64,000 bases of DNA from Ianthella basta. Lineage: Eukaryota > Porifera > Demospongiae > Verongiida > Ianthellidae. The position numbers and the translations under genes are program-made. This document shows positions 27,326 to 39,034 of this stretch, one piece after another. Numbering within the stretch: the stretch's first letter is position 1; every line of letters starts with the position of its first letter. The DNA lies in NCBI GenBank assembly GCA_964019415.1, contig OZ025889.1, positions 4,571,870 to 4,635,869 on the forward strand. The letters are read 5' to 3'. The notes under the pieces were generated by a model. The model searched no databases. It was not told the origin of the DNA and was given only the letters and a program-made list of their open reading frames with translations.

Positions 27326-27450
27326 TTACTATTACCATCTACCATTCATGTATCATCCCATCCTTAATTGCATGATCACGAGTATCATCCATTTATTCCT
27401 AGGCTGATTGGTTACATACATGTGTGTTTACGGCTCCCTGTAAAGTAGCC

Positions 27451-27711
27451 CTATGCATGGGCTAAGTGGACCTCCAGTGTAATAATCCTTGAACCCTTGA
27501 AAATGCACCAATCTGTATGGGTCAGTTTCCTGTATACTGCAGTGGACAGTCTGTCCTCGCTGCGTGTCACCAGGACATCCAGGAACACAAGCTGCCTTTC
27601 CTTCTCTTCCTCAATAATGAACTGTATGGTGGGAGACAGCTGGTTGAGATGTACATACGTATGTGGAAGGATTCCAAGTTCTGCTCTCCATGTGGCCAGA
27701 TGGCGTATCAT
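27451..27711 (-). pseudogene. Penelope-like reverse transcriptase fragment
   Basis: Open for about 86 residues with IEEEKERQLVFLDVLVTR and AVYRKLTHTD, the block typical of Penelope-like element reverse transcriptases. Neither the rest of the RT domain nor a GIY-YIG endonuclease is visible. A sister copy lies at 36,400-36,669. Confidence 0.75.
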
Positions 27712-28182
27712 CTACATACATGTGCTTGTCATACAGTCAATCGATTGAGGACAGACACAATCAGACTCGCCCCATGCATAATGCTATACAAGTGCGCAGC
27801 GACGGCTCGGTAGGTAAGAAAGGTCATAGGCCTACATAGGTCCACTCACCTAGTTAGGTACTAGTGAATAAGATACTGTTTAGTTCTCGGGCTACACGAT
27901 AAGGGATGGCTGCGCCTACTGGACTCACGGCAGCTACAGCGAACAAGTGTAATAGGGAGTGTAGCAGCCTAACCACGTATATGCATTGGCCGAACTTGTT
28001 CATTTACACCAAAACTCTCCCGCGCAACCACTGACCTGTGGCATGACCGAATGCAGACGGACTTGAAAGGGCGTAAAGAAGGCCGGAGGAGAGCAGTCCA
28101 ACAACAGTCCATACTAAAGCACGTACTGTACATGCAGTTAAGCTCAAGCTCACTCCTTACACACACGTGCTCGATCTCTCAC

Positions 28183-28276
28183 CTGTGACAACCTGACCAG
28201 GCGCCAAAGGACAGAAAAGTGCGTAGAGAAGGAGGCCTAGGATCGCAGTCCGAGGCACAACCTCAGACTTGACCAT
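28183..28276 (-). pseudogene. orphan RTK signal-peptide exon
   Basis: Encodes MVKSEVVPRTAILGLLLYAL... with a GTGAGA donor, almost identical to RTK2 exon 1 (37241-37148). It came with the duplicated segment 24.9-28.4 kb. No ectodomain exon follows on the minus strand before receptor A territory, so it probably starts no complete gene. Confidence 0.75.
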
Positions 28277-28515
28277 AGCCGATGACACCGTCTAACTTAT
28301 CGCATTAACTTATTAACCTGATCACACCGGTAGCTATAGATCTGACTGTATATGTTACACTATATATACTACACGTAGCACCCGTTGAAGTGTCCGCAAG
28401 CATGCATCAAACTTAATACAGGGCTATGCTATATATATATATATATGGAAGCACCTTCGTCCTACACAGCACATGCACAGTTTCACAATAACTACTACTG
28501 TGTCTATATATGTGT

Positions 28516-28548
<33 letters not shown>

Positions 28549-28847
28549 CACTATCCCATTGATACCAAACATTTCAGTAACTATGTATACATATATCATG
28601 CTTATAAGTTGTACACAATGCAATCTTACAAGCACGCAGGTCTGTACTAAGTCGATCTGCAGCAAAAGATCAAGATAGCGCATTAAATTAAGCTTAGCAT
28701 TGTACAAAGGTATACCATGAATATATTTCAGCTTAGTAACACATAATTATGAAGCTGTATGTGACATATTCCAGATCCATTCTCTTGGCCAGGGTTTGTA
28801 TAATTATAGTGTCACTGCACTCACCTGCTGTGGACCACTGTTGGTGG

Positions 28848-28934
28848 TCACTGTAGTACTTCAGCATACTCATTACCAGGGCCAGTGCCTGTAACAGTCC
28901 CTGGTGGTGGTTGACTAGGGCTCTGCTGCATGTT
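28848..28934 (-). pseudogene. orphan terminal exon of a B/C-type receptor
   Basis: NMQQSPSQPPPGTVTGTG...NEYAEVLQ and stop, with intact acceptor, as in receptor C. The matching upstream tail exon is the damaged one at 38,089-38,253; RTK2 now lies between them. Confidence 0.75.
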
Positions 28935-29452
28935 CTGAAGGCAAAAAACGCAAACATTGTACTGTTATGAAAGCACTACTTTGATCTTACGCATGCACAT
29001 ACTGTACCTGTGAAACCTGCGAATACATTAACGTTATGGCCTGATACAACATACCTTATACACTGCCATACTGGCTATCAGGGAGGATAGATTTGCATTA
29101 TTATTATACAATGATTCCATGCTAATTTTGTAAACTATGTAAACTGTATGCAATTTAGGCATATACATGTAAGGATCTAGCACTTAGAAAGGTAGTAGTC
29201 AGCTGCTGATACATTTGGTAAATCGATGACCAAGAAAACTACTAGTGATCGATATTATAACCTACACAAGATACTATGAATGCTATGTGAATATGTACAG
29301 TTCAAATGATTGACCTGCGTACATGCACTGCCTTCAGTCCAAACACTCCATCAACAGCTCAGCGTCTTTCATTCAAACTCAGTCATTCATTGATACAGCT
29401 TCCTAATTAAATCACCTTACATTCCACAGTGCACCTATACAAGGTGACTATT

Positions 29453-29603
29453 AGAAAGGGTTGGTTCTCTAATACCAGCTTCACAACAGGGTTGAAAACC
29501 TTGCCGATGTTTTCGCCCTGAAGAAGACCAGAGCATCTGGTCAAAACGTCGGCAAGGTTTTCAACCCTGTTGTGAAGCTGGTATTAGAGAACCAACCCTT
29601 TCT
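29453..29603. mobile_element. fold-back element, 61-bp arms
   Basis: AGAAAGGGTTGGTTCTCTAA... is mirrored at the far end with one mismatch per arm. The centre, GACCAGAGCATCTGGTC, is itself a hairpin. TGACTATT occurs at 29,445-29,452 and 29,640-29,647, a plausible target duplication. A one-armed relative is at 34,572-34,664. Confidence 0.75.
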
Positions 29604-29947
29604 GATGCCTGAGCCAGCTGAGAAGCCCTCACTTCAAGATGACTATTTACACCCACTACATAGCTTACAATCACCTCAACTCAAACTTACTCTTATATCA
29701 CTTAAACCACATATCGTCTCAAGAACACTGTATGGTTACATACTATTATGATAATTATATTAATTACAGTATGTGTTAGTATATTTTCTCTTGATGTAAT
29801 ATTGAACTACAGTCTTCAGTTCACTATTCCTCACAGATGAGGGCTATATAAAACACTTGCATGTGACATACCAGTATATTTATATGCCACAAAAATTAAT
29901 AATGCAGAAAAGACACTCCTTGGAACTATTGCACTCTGTTCTGTGAT

Positions 29948-32900
29948 CTACTCAGTCCCTTTACTCTCGTACTTGAACTGCAGGTTCTGGTAGAGGTCCC
30001 TTCCTTCTTCCAGAGGAGCCCCCAACATGGCCGCCTGAGGGGACACACTGAGATCCTTCTCAGTCCACTTTAGAAGGAGGGAAGGGTTGCTAAGGAAAGC
30101 AGTCATCAGTTTGGTGAACTTTGGTCTCTCAGTGGCCTCAGGGTTCCTAACAGACAAGGGAAATTGTAACTTGTGTATGAACACATCCAAGCATATATAG
30201 AGTCATATCCCATACATGTGTTGACTGTACAGTAACTTCCAATCCATGAGAAATGGTCCAGTTTGATCAGATCATGCCTCCCTCTAGAGTTGCTGAGGTT
30301 GCTAATAAGCTTAATTAAGGCTATTATATTCCAGTACATGCTCATGTACATGTAAGTCTTCATCACTTGTGCTGCTTTACTACAGTGTCATGCTAAATAT
30401 AAGCCATGCACGTTTGCCTGCTACGAGGGAAACGAGATACGAACAGTTGCAGATGCAGCAGTTACTGTAGTGCCCATGCATGCAAGTAATCTTGTCTGCA
30501 CGTGCAATCATGGCCTAGCTGGTAACAAGGCTCCTAAATTCTACATGGTACACAGTGAAGAGACAAACACAGCAGTGAGTCTACTTCATAATGTACATGC
30601 ACATTAACATGCACGTTAAGAACAATCATGAAATTGAACAGCAGTGTCAATACTATGAATAATTTTGCGCAAAATTATCATCCTTAAGCAATTCTTAAGC
30701 ATTATATGAATGTTATTCATATCAAACACTGACTGTATAAAAAGTAGGCATTGCATTCAGTTCTTAACTGCATAATTTTTATACACATATACACACTAGT
30801 AAACAAAATATGACATCACTCACCAGCACTCAACCATTAAGAGGTAAACCCCTCTCGGGCAACCAGGGGGAGGAGACTGGCAAAATCCAGTGACAAACAC
30901 CTTGACAACCTGCAAGAATTAGAAATGCAAGGATTCATTTACGTACATGTAGAGCATAGTTGTAATGAATGTAAGTCGTAAAATCACTTTAGATGCCCAC
31001 ACTACCATTCATTGAATAAACAGAGTGCAAATGCACTTGATATTCACAAGCATTTCTAATGCACGCACCTCTTCAACTGACATATCCTCAAATGGCTTGT
31101 GTCCCAGTGACCATATCTCATACATCACCATCCCATAGCTCCACACATCACTCTTTGTGGTGTACCTCCTGTACAAAATGGCCTCAGGAGCCGTCCAGCA
31201 AAGAGGAATGCGGCCACCATTGACACGGTAGTAGTAGTCATCAGAAACGTCTCGTGACATGCCAAAATCAGAAATCTGGATGATTATAGCAAGCACACAA
31301 CTGAATTTGGACATTAACATTCATATGTGCAACCTCACATTATGATGTGTACCTTGCAATGCCAGCTCTTGTCCAGCAGAATGTTTCTGGCAGCAAGATC
31401 ACGATGGACAAAACACTTCTTTGAGAGGTAGCTCATCCCATCTGCTATCTCAAGACAGAACTGGAGCAGCTTCTTTGGGAGGTCAGGGTCTTTGGGAGAA
31501 CTGTAGCAGTGTCAAAATCACAGAAAAACAAATCCACATTTGAGCCCACACACAACACATTAACACACATGTAAACATACAGATTAAACTGCACACATTA
31601 AATACAAATTATACAAGTGTACATGTTCATGAACATAATCTATACACATACCATTCATTCAACTCCAACAGATGGTCCAATAGGTTTCCATTGGGAAGGC
31701 ACTCCATCACCATCATGTACTGGTGGAGAGGGCAGAGTCAGCTGCAGTAAACAACTGTAAAGCTAACTAACTCCTAGCAACTAGTAACTTTAATGTTGCC
31801 ACAGATAGGTTACTTGGGATGGTGTTTGTGGATACCAATTCATTAATGAAAATGATCTAGGCTCAAATAGAGCAACGAAGAAATTAGTCAGGTGGTCACG
31901 ACAAAGGGAAAGATTAGGTTATGAGTCGTGAGGTACATATATTTAACAGCAGGCTTGTTACCAAAGTGATCTTTTATCCATTCTGCATGATATACAATGA
32001 GTCCATACAATAATGCAGCTTCTAAATAACTAGAAGTTGATCATGAGCTATTCACAATTATAGGGAAAAGATCATTCAAATACAGCCGACACCCAATCCC
32101 AACCAATCCCACCCAAGTGAAAGAAAGTAACGTCGGTTGATATGCAGAAAGAATACAATAATTGCTGGTGGTCTGAAGAATTTACTTGCACATTCATCAT
32201 GCCACAGATGTACACATGTTCACTGCTTAAAAGGCACAGCTCACTGGTTCTCCCAGAGTGACCACTCCAAACAGCCGGACCACATGTGGGTGGAGGAACT
32301 GACCCATCACTGCTGCCTCCTGGAGCAACTTCACCTTCTCATTGGGGTCCAACCCATCTTTGGACACTTTCACAGCCACCTCCACACAGCCCATGGGGGA
32401 CTGCCACTCTCCTCTGCACACACTACCAAACTCACCCTCCCCAAGGGCCTCCCTACAGTGGACAGAACTACGGGGGAGCTCCTGGTACTTGTTCTGTGAC
32501 ATCTGACTATAGATCTCATCCTCAGTGGCACCAGGGCTCCAGTAGATACCATCATCCTGTACACACAATAGTCATATAGTCACACTACACATCTAGAATC
32601 TATCTCTTAGTACTGAAAGTATACTCACTGCTCCAATGCTTTCATTCAAAGTTGCATGCATATCATCTTCACTATTGCTCAATACACTGCTTTGGCTGGC
32701 CAATCTCTCACGTTGTTCCTGAATTTCAAGAGAAAAGAACAAACATAAAGTGAATGCTCTAGTCATGCAACTCCTCAGTGCAATGTCACAGGACAACAGC
32801 ACACCCATCACATGTAGCAGGCAACCACATGCACCAACTGTACAACATACCTTAGTGGGTACTGGCACTAGAGAATACTCTGTGGACAGTAGTGGGGTGA

Positions 32901-35900
32901 CATTTACTGCAGAGTTCTGTATGGGCATAAGCACAAACAAATATGCTTGTAACTCAATAGCTACGTATTCATAAAAACAAACACTGAGCTTCATGAATCC
33001 AAGATTAGAAAAATTATAATACAGTTCAACTTTCCCTATTGCAGCAGACAACACTACCATGACCATGTTAATGCTTTTGAGCTCATGCTACTGTATATAC
33101 AGTAAAAACTATCATTATAAACCCGTACAATGGCTGTGGATACGGGTGTACTACAGGTACAGCTACGGGCGTGCTACAGCGAGCCTTGGAGGGCTATATA
33201 CAGGGAGGGCTACATAGGGTACATAGCTACAAATATATGTACAGGTATGCATAATATGACTACGTACAACTATTGGAGAACCACGTACAGCAACAGCTAC
33301 GGGTGTGCTGGTGCACTTTCTTACTGCATATACCATACATGCATGCAATAACATCTTTGTTAGGAAACGTTCTTACACGGCGGCTTTCATCAGTTGTTGT
33401 CTCAATATTCTACTTTCTATATAACATGTTCGAGTAACTCTGCAGTCAGAGACAACCCGTCTACATCACAGCGCAATGTGTAATACTCACAATATACTGC
33501 TCTGAGTTGTCCAGTCTCCCATAGTAAGCTTCTACATTGTCATCACCAGTGATGGTCGATGCTACAGACTGAGTGAGAACTGAACTGTCCCTCTGCAGTT
33601 TGCTGTACCGTCCATCATCAGTGAAGACTGTCACCGCAGTTGTGTTGACAGTGACACCCTCAGAAGGAAGGTCCTCATAGATAACTCCTTCAGCCATCAG
33701 CTGATTCGGGACAGCATAAGCTGGGTTGCTCACACCAGCTGGTGGTGAGTTTGTGACAGTGTAAGAAGCATTGTTACTTCGGTCATTCTGCAAGGTGTTG
33801 ACACTGGATAGCAACATGGCATTGTCATTGTCTCGACCTGCAGGGAATGTGGACCTCATGTGAACTAGTCCATTCCTAGTCATTCATAGGTACTTTATGA
33901 ACAGATCATGGCCGGGAACTGGCCATACCCATAAATATTGACATCACTCAATGAGAGTTAAGTACCATTTAAATACTCAATCTTCACTAACACTCCATAC
34001 ATTTTCTACAGTTATCGCACACATGCACCCATAGTCACTCCCAGTAACTGTCATTATCATGTATGTACCTTTTACACTGCCAAGCATTTTTTTCAACCTC
34101 AAAATGTAGAGTACCAGGAAAATGATGATGAGAAGGGAAATGAGGAACATCACTGCCAGGATGGCGGACACAGCTATAGTGGCACTGGATGCTTCCTGTG
34201 TCCCTGCAGAAACTTCCATACACACCTGGGATGTGTGCTCCACAGTAGGAGCTATAGAGCAGTAAATGACATGTGAATTACACAAGTGTACGAACACTAC
34301 AAAGAAGCAGAGAATTCTATATACATACATACAGTATAAGTGAAGTGGAAGGGATTTGTAAGCTCACAAATCCTATAATTCAATGAATTTTAGTATGATG
34401 TTTTTCGTTCAAGCTACATTAAAAGTTACAATAACTGCAAGCTTACAATAACATGCAAAACACTGGAAGATGAATAACCCTTTCAAGAATAGTGGTTTAA
34501 ATCATTCTGTAAGCACGTTTTGTTGCCCTATAATTATATTAGCCTATTATTATATTTTAATTATGTTAGATCTTCGCCCTGAGGAAGACCAGAGCATCTG
34601 GTCGAAACATCGGCAAGGTTTTCAACCCTGTTGTGAAGCTGGTATTAGAGAACCAACCCTTTCTAATTATATTAGCCATTTGTACAATATATATTGCAGT
34701 CAATCATATACAATATGATCTACAAAACGAACTGAAACACTTGAAATATATTCAGAGTCCACATAATTGCTGCTTACAAATCCATTAGCATTGTCACATG
34801 CATGATGCATAGCATTGTGTGCACTGAATAAGTCACAATTGGTACAAGGATGTGTGAAATCGGCATCCAGCACATGTACACAGCAGCAGCAACGCAGCGA
34901 TAGCATGCACGGTATATAACCTGTTAGAACACAAACAAATGTGAGGTAAACATGAAAAAGCAAGCTCACCAGTTGGCAGTGAAGTTGATGCAAAGTTAAC
35001 TGACAGCAAAGGAGTCATTGCTGAAGACACCAAGTTGCACAGTGTTGTTCCCAGAGTAGGACTCCAGCATGCCCTAGGTAGGCTGTCAAAGACAGGATTT
35101 TGGAAGTCATCCGCTAAATCAATATGAATACTGTTGATCAGTGTACTCCTGGTGGCATAGCGGGTGGACGGTGGTAAATATATTCCCAGGATATCACCAG
35201 CCACAACATCAATCGGAGCATCCAGACTTAAATTGAAAGTGTAATTTTGTGAATCACTGAAATAGAAAGGCGCTGTGTCTGAGGCACTTCCAGTGGCGAT
35301 GCTCTCAGGAGAAAACGTCACACTGCTATTAATGCCAGTTGGAGCATAGTGACTTTGGTTTTGTCGCCACACTTGCAAATTCATGACTAGAGTTCTGTTG
35401 TAGAAGAAATCATTAGAGATACTTTCAAAGTATGTTATGCCCCAAACTCCTAGAATATGCCCGTTACAGTGGAATCTGGCTGTTGGAAACACATGTAATC
35501 CATCCCTGGTGTAATAGCTAGATTTAACTTTAGAAACCTCAATTCCTTCCAGTGGTCCAGTCACACATTGAAAACCACCATCTATTAGACATGCAGGGTG
35601 AAAGAAGACTTGTGTTACAACACCAGTTACAACATGAAAGATGTCCTATTAATATGAACAGCACACACAAAAGATATTATCTGCTGGTGCCGCATATCTA
35701 TATAATTATATGAGGTCATGTATAAGGGCATGTTCACCAACTTACAGGCCATGCACACCGGTTTACATTCAATTTGCATAAAATTGACACTACAACATGT
35801 ATGTGTACAAATGTACGTCCCACACATTATGTGGTAGGTTATGAGAATATTACATACATTAGCAATTGCAAGGCTCCTTGTACAGGGATGGAGGCCTAAT

Positions 35901-37241
35901 TACATATTCTGGCAAAGCTGCAATGTCTCCAAAACTTTGCAGCTTGAATCATTCTCAAACAACCCAGATCATCATCAGCTTCTGTTGCCCATAATATACT
36001 CTTAACTGGAGACCCTAGAAGGGTACCGAAATGCCAGGCTATTGAAACTAGCCAAATATCTTGTATATCCAGATTTTGTCAACCATCCCCTACCTCCATA
36101 TCTCTTCAAGCTCATAAAACCATGGTTATCACACTAAGGGAGCTTTTATTAACTGCCTTGTTTATCATCAATCAAATCCGAGTTTGGCAGGAAATCGCCC
36201 TGCTTTCAACTAAGACATGGAACTCACAGCTATAACTTTACTTTTTCTTTCTCTGTCCTCATCCCATCCCTATTACTATTACCACCTACCATTCATGTAT
36301 CATCCCATCCTTAATTGCATGACCATGTGTATCATCCATTTATTCCTAGGCTTGATTGGTTACATAATTGTATGTTTACTGGGCTCCCTGTAAAGTGCCC
36401 TATGCATGGGCTAAGTGGACCTCCAGTGTAATAATCCTTGAACCCTTGAAAATGCACCGATCTGTATGGGTCAGTTTCCTGTATACTACAGTGGACAGTC
36501 TGTCTTCGTTGCATGTCACCAGGACATCCAGGAACGCAAGCTGCCCTTCCTTCCCTTCTTCAATAATGAACGGTATGGCGAAGGACAGCTGGTAGAGGTG
36601 TAATTTACGTACGTATGCGGAAGAATTCCAAATTCTGCTCTCCATGTGGCCAGATGACGAACGTATCATCTACATACATGTGCTTGTCATACAGTCAATC
36701 GATTGAGGGGACAGACACAATCAGACTCGCCCTATGCATAATGCTATACAAGTGCGCAACGACGGCTTGGTAAGTAAGAAAGGTCATAAGCCTACATAGG
36801 TCCACTCACCTAGTTTCTAGTGAATAAGATACTGTTTAGTTCTCGGGCTATACGATAAGGGATGGCTGCGCCTACTGGACTCACGGCAGCTACAGCCTAC
36901 GTTGATGAAGCACGTGTAATACGGAGTGTGGCAGCCTAACCACGTATATGCGTTGGCCGAACTTGTTCATTTGCGCCTACACTCCCCAACGCAACCCTTG
37001 ACCTGTGGCATGACCGAATGCAGACGGACTTGAAAGGGCGTAAAGAAGGCCGGAGGAGATGAGTCCAACAACATTCCATACTAAAACACGTACTGTACAT
37101 GCAGTTAAGCTCAAGCACTCCTCACACACACGTGCTAGATCTCTCACCTGCGACAACCTGACCAGGCGCCAAAGGACAGGAAAGTGCGTAGAGTAGAAGG
37201 CCTAGGATCGCAGTCCGAGGCACAACCTCAGACTTGACCAT
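29948..37241 (-). CDS. RTK2: receptor tyrosine kinase
   Basis: Twelve exons: 37241-37148, 35581-34970, 34251-34069, 33837-33491, 32916-32851, 32718-32629, 32556-32245, 31719-31652, 31500-31353, 31275-31069, 30909-30824, 30146-29948 (TAG). The sum is 2412 nt, in frame, 803 aa. Residues 1-31 are the signal-peptide exon (MVKSEVVPRTAILGLLLYAL), 32-235 the ectodomain with conserved CWSPTLGTTLC, about 261-286 the membrane helix, 297-464 a tyrosine-rich juxtamembrane region (NPAY, IYEDL, EAYYGRL, TEYSLV), then the kinase: GEGEFG 503-508, VAVK Lys527, probable helix-C Glu544, HRDLAARN 623-630, DFG 643-645, activation-loop [15 protein letters not shown]. All core catalytic residues are present. Expected to phosphorylate tyrosines at the plasma membrane; ligand unknown. 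Intron 1 contains Penelope-like relics. Gene order and intron phases match RTK3. Confidence 0.92.
34572..34664. mobile_element. one-armed copy of the fold-back element
   Basis: In the RTK2 intron between ectodomain and membrane exons. It matches the centre and right arm of 29,453-29,603 (CCCTGAGGAAGACC... to ...AACCAACCCTTTCT) and lacks the left arm. Confidence 0.75.
36400..36669 (-). pseudogene. Penelope-like RT fragment in RTK2 intron 1
   Basis: Paralog of 27,451-27,711: IIEEGKEGQLAFLDVLVT and VVYRKLTHTDRC. It is embedded in the duplicated segment and is not a functional element. Confidence 0.75.
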
Positions 37242-38088
37242 AGCCGATGACACCGTCTAACTTATCGCCTTAATTTATTAATCTGATCACACCGGTAGCT
37301 ATAGATCTGACTGTATATGTTACGCTATATACTACACGTAGCACCCGTTGAAGTGACCGCAAGCATGCATCAAACTTAATACAGGGCTATGCTATATCAC
37401 ATATGATACATATACCTTATACACTGCCATACTGACTATCAGGGAGGATAGATTTGCATTATTATTATTATATAATGATTCCGTGCTAATTTTGTAAACT
37501 ATGTAAACTGTATGCAAGGCATATACATGTAAGAATCTAGCACTTAAAAAGGTAGTAGTCAGCTGCTGGTATGTTTGGCAAATCGATGACCAAGAAAACT
37601 ACTAGTGATCAATATTATAACTTACACAAGATACTTTGAATGCTATGTAAATAGATACAGTTCAAATGATTGACCTGCGTACATGCATGCACTGCCTTCA
37701 GTCCAAACACTCCATCAACAGCTCAGCATCTTTCATTAAAACTCAGTCATTCATTGATACAGCTTCCTAATTAAATCACCTACACCCACTACATAGCTAC
37801 TAGTGATTCAGTTGCTTAATCAGCACACAAGCAAGGCCACACCACAGACAGGAAGACGCTTTGTACATCATGAATCTGTTATGCATTCATGGCTATGGCT
37901 GCAACTAAAAGACCACAAATTTAGACAGCCACTCATGAAGCAGTCAGCCTCCTCTGGTCCTAATTGTGACAGCACAGTGCATTTATACTTCAGCAACACA
38001 TAGCCAGCTGCTTGTTATATATATTACAGCAACAAAGGTGATCGACAGAGGCCCCAACACAGGTGACCATGACAGGTCAGTCACTTAC
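37242..38088. other. RTK2 5' flank and relic receptor intron
   Basis: 37,242-37,400 matches 28,277-28,430 (5' flank of exon 1). About 37,420-37,790 matches 29,045-29,430, the last intron of a B/C-type receptor. The boundary between the two marks a duplication junction. No exon seen. Confidence 0.55.
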
Positions 38089-38253
38089 AGTGTACTGTGC
38101 CTGCACTGAGAGCTGCTGGTAGTCCGGGGGTGGGGGAACACCTCGTGGTGCGTTGTACTCGGCATGGGTTTGAGGAGGAAGTCTATGCAGGTGGCTGTAC
38201 ACATGAGGTGGCTTATCACTTGCTGAACAATCCAACGGCTCTTATCTACCCCC
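38089..38253 (-). pseudogene. damaged tyrosine-tail exon
   Basis: Donor half of a receptor tail exon (HAEYNAPRGVPPPPDYQQL, then GTAAGT). The tyrosine codon of the family's GRYETL is TAA here, a premature stop, and homology ends shortly beyond. Confidence 0.75.
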
Positions 38254-39034
38254 ACATCCTAATTAAACCCTAACACATCCTAGCCCTAATTGAATTGAAG
38301 GTGGGCCATTCAAACTCGAAAGTGCCTTGAGAAGAACAGCAGTTTGAATCACAGCTTCAAACCCTGTTTTGGCCATTGCTCAGGATTGACCATCACTACT
38401 CCTCGTAGTGTTTTTTTATCATGGAAATAGAGCCAAACGTGTATAGGCACATGTATGCATGGGAGCCACTGTCATAGTTGACCACCTCATTAACGACATC
38501 ATTATTCTACCTGCGCAATGTCTGTCTTTTATGTAACTGGTCATGCTAACACCGGCCGCCATCAAATAATAAGTTAAGTTGCATGAGTGCATAGAAATAC
38601 ATCAGCACTATATTATATGTAGCATTTATTATGCCATTAATTATTCAATAGGTAAGCTAGATCGATCAGTCTGCTGTGTTATACATAAATTATATATGGA
38701 AATTATCTTACAGTACTAATGTTAACTAAGTACTAACAGTACTATGATTATCTTACAATAACCTCAACTCAAACTTACCTTGTATCATTTAAACTACATA
38801 ATTATTGTCTCAAGAACACTATATGGTTATGTACTATTATAATAATTACTACTGTATGTGTTAGTAGTATTTATCTTGATGTAATATTGAACTGCAGTCT
38901 TCAGTTCACTATTCCTCACAGATGAGTGCTATTATAATGCACTTGCATGTGACATACCAGTATTATTATTTGCCACAAAATTTAATAATGCAGAAAAGAC
39001 ACTCCTTGGAACTATTGCACTCTGTCCCTGAGAT
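38254..39034. other. intergenic, duplicate of 29.66-29.95 kb
   Basis: From about 38,750 the sequence repeats 29,665-29,947, the 3' flank of RTK2. The first part is AT-rich with a degenerate CCCTAA-like stretch near 38,268. No gene seen. Confidence 0.5.

Noticed and set aside
32137-32579. Plus-strand open frames over RTK kinase exon 7 (also at 5.6 and 41.2 kb)
   Set aside because: They are antisense shadows of the conserved kinase N-lobe exon; the minus strand carries the P-loop and VAVK motifs and good splice sites.
34572-34664. Hammerhead ribozyme call for the CTGAGGA...GAAAC motif
   Set aside because: One unpaired base breaks the core geometry and no cleavage triplet is placed correctly; kept only as a resemblance.
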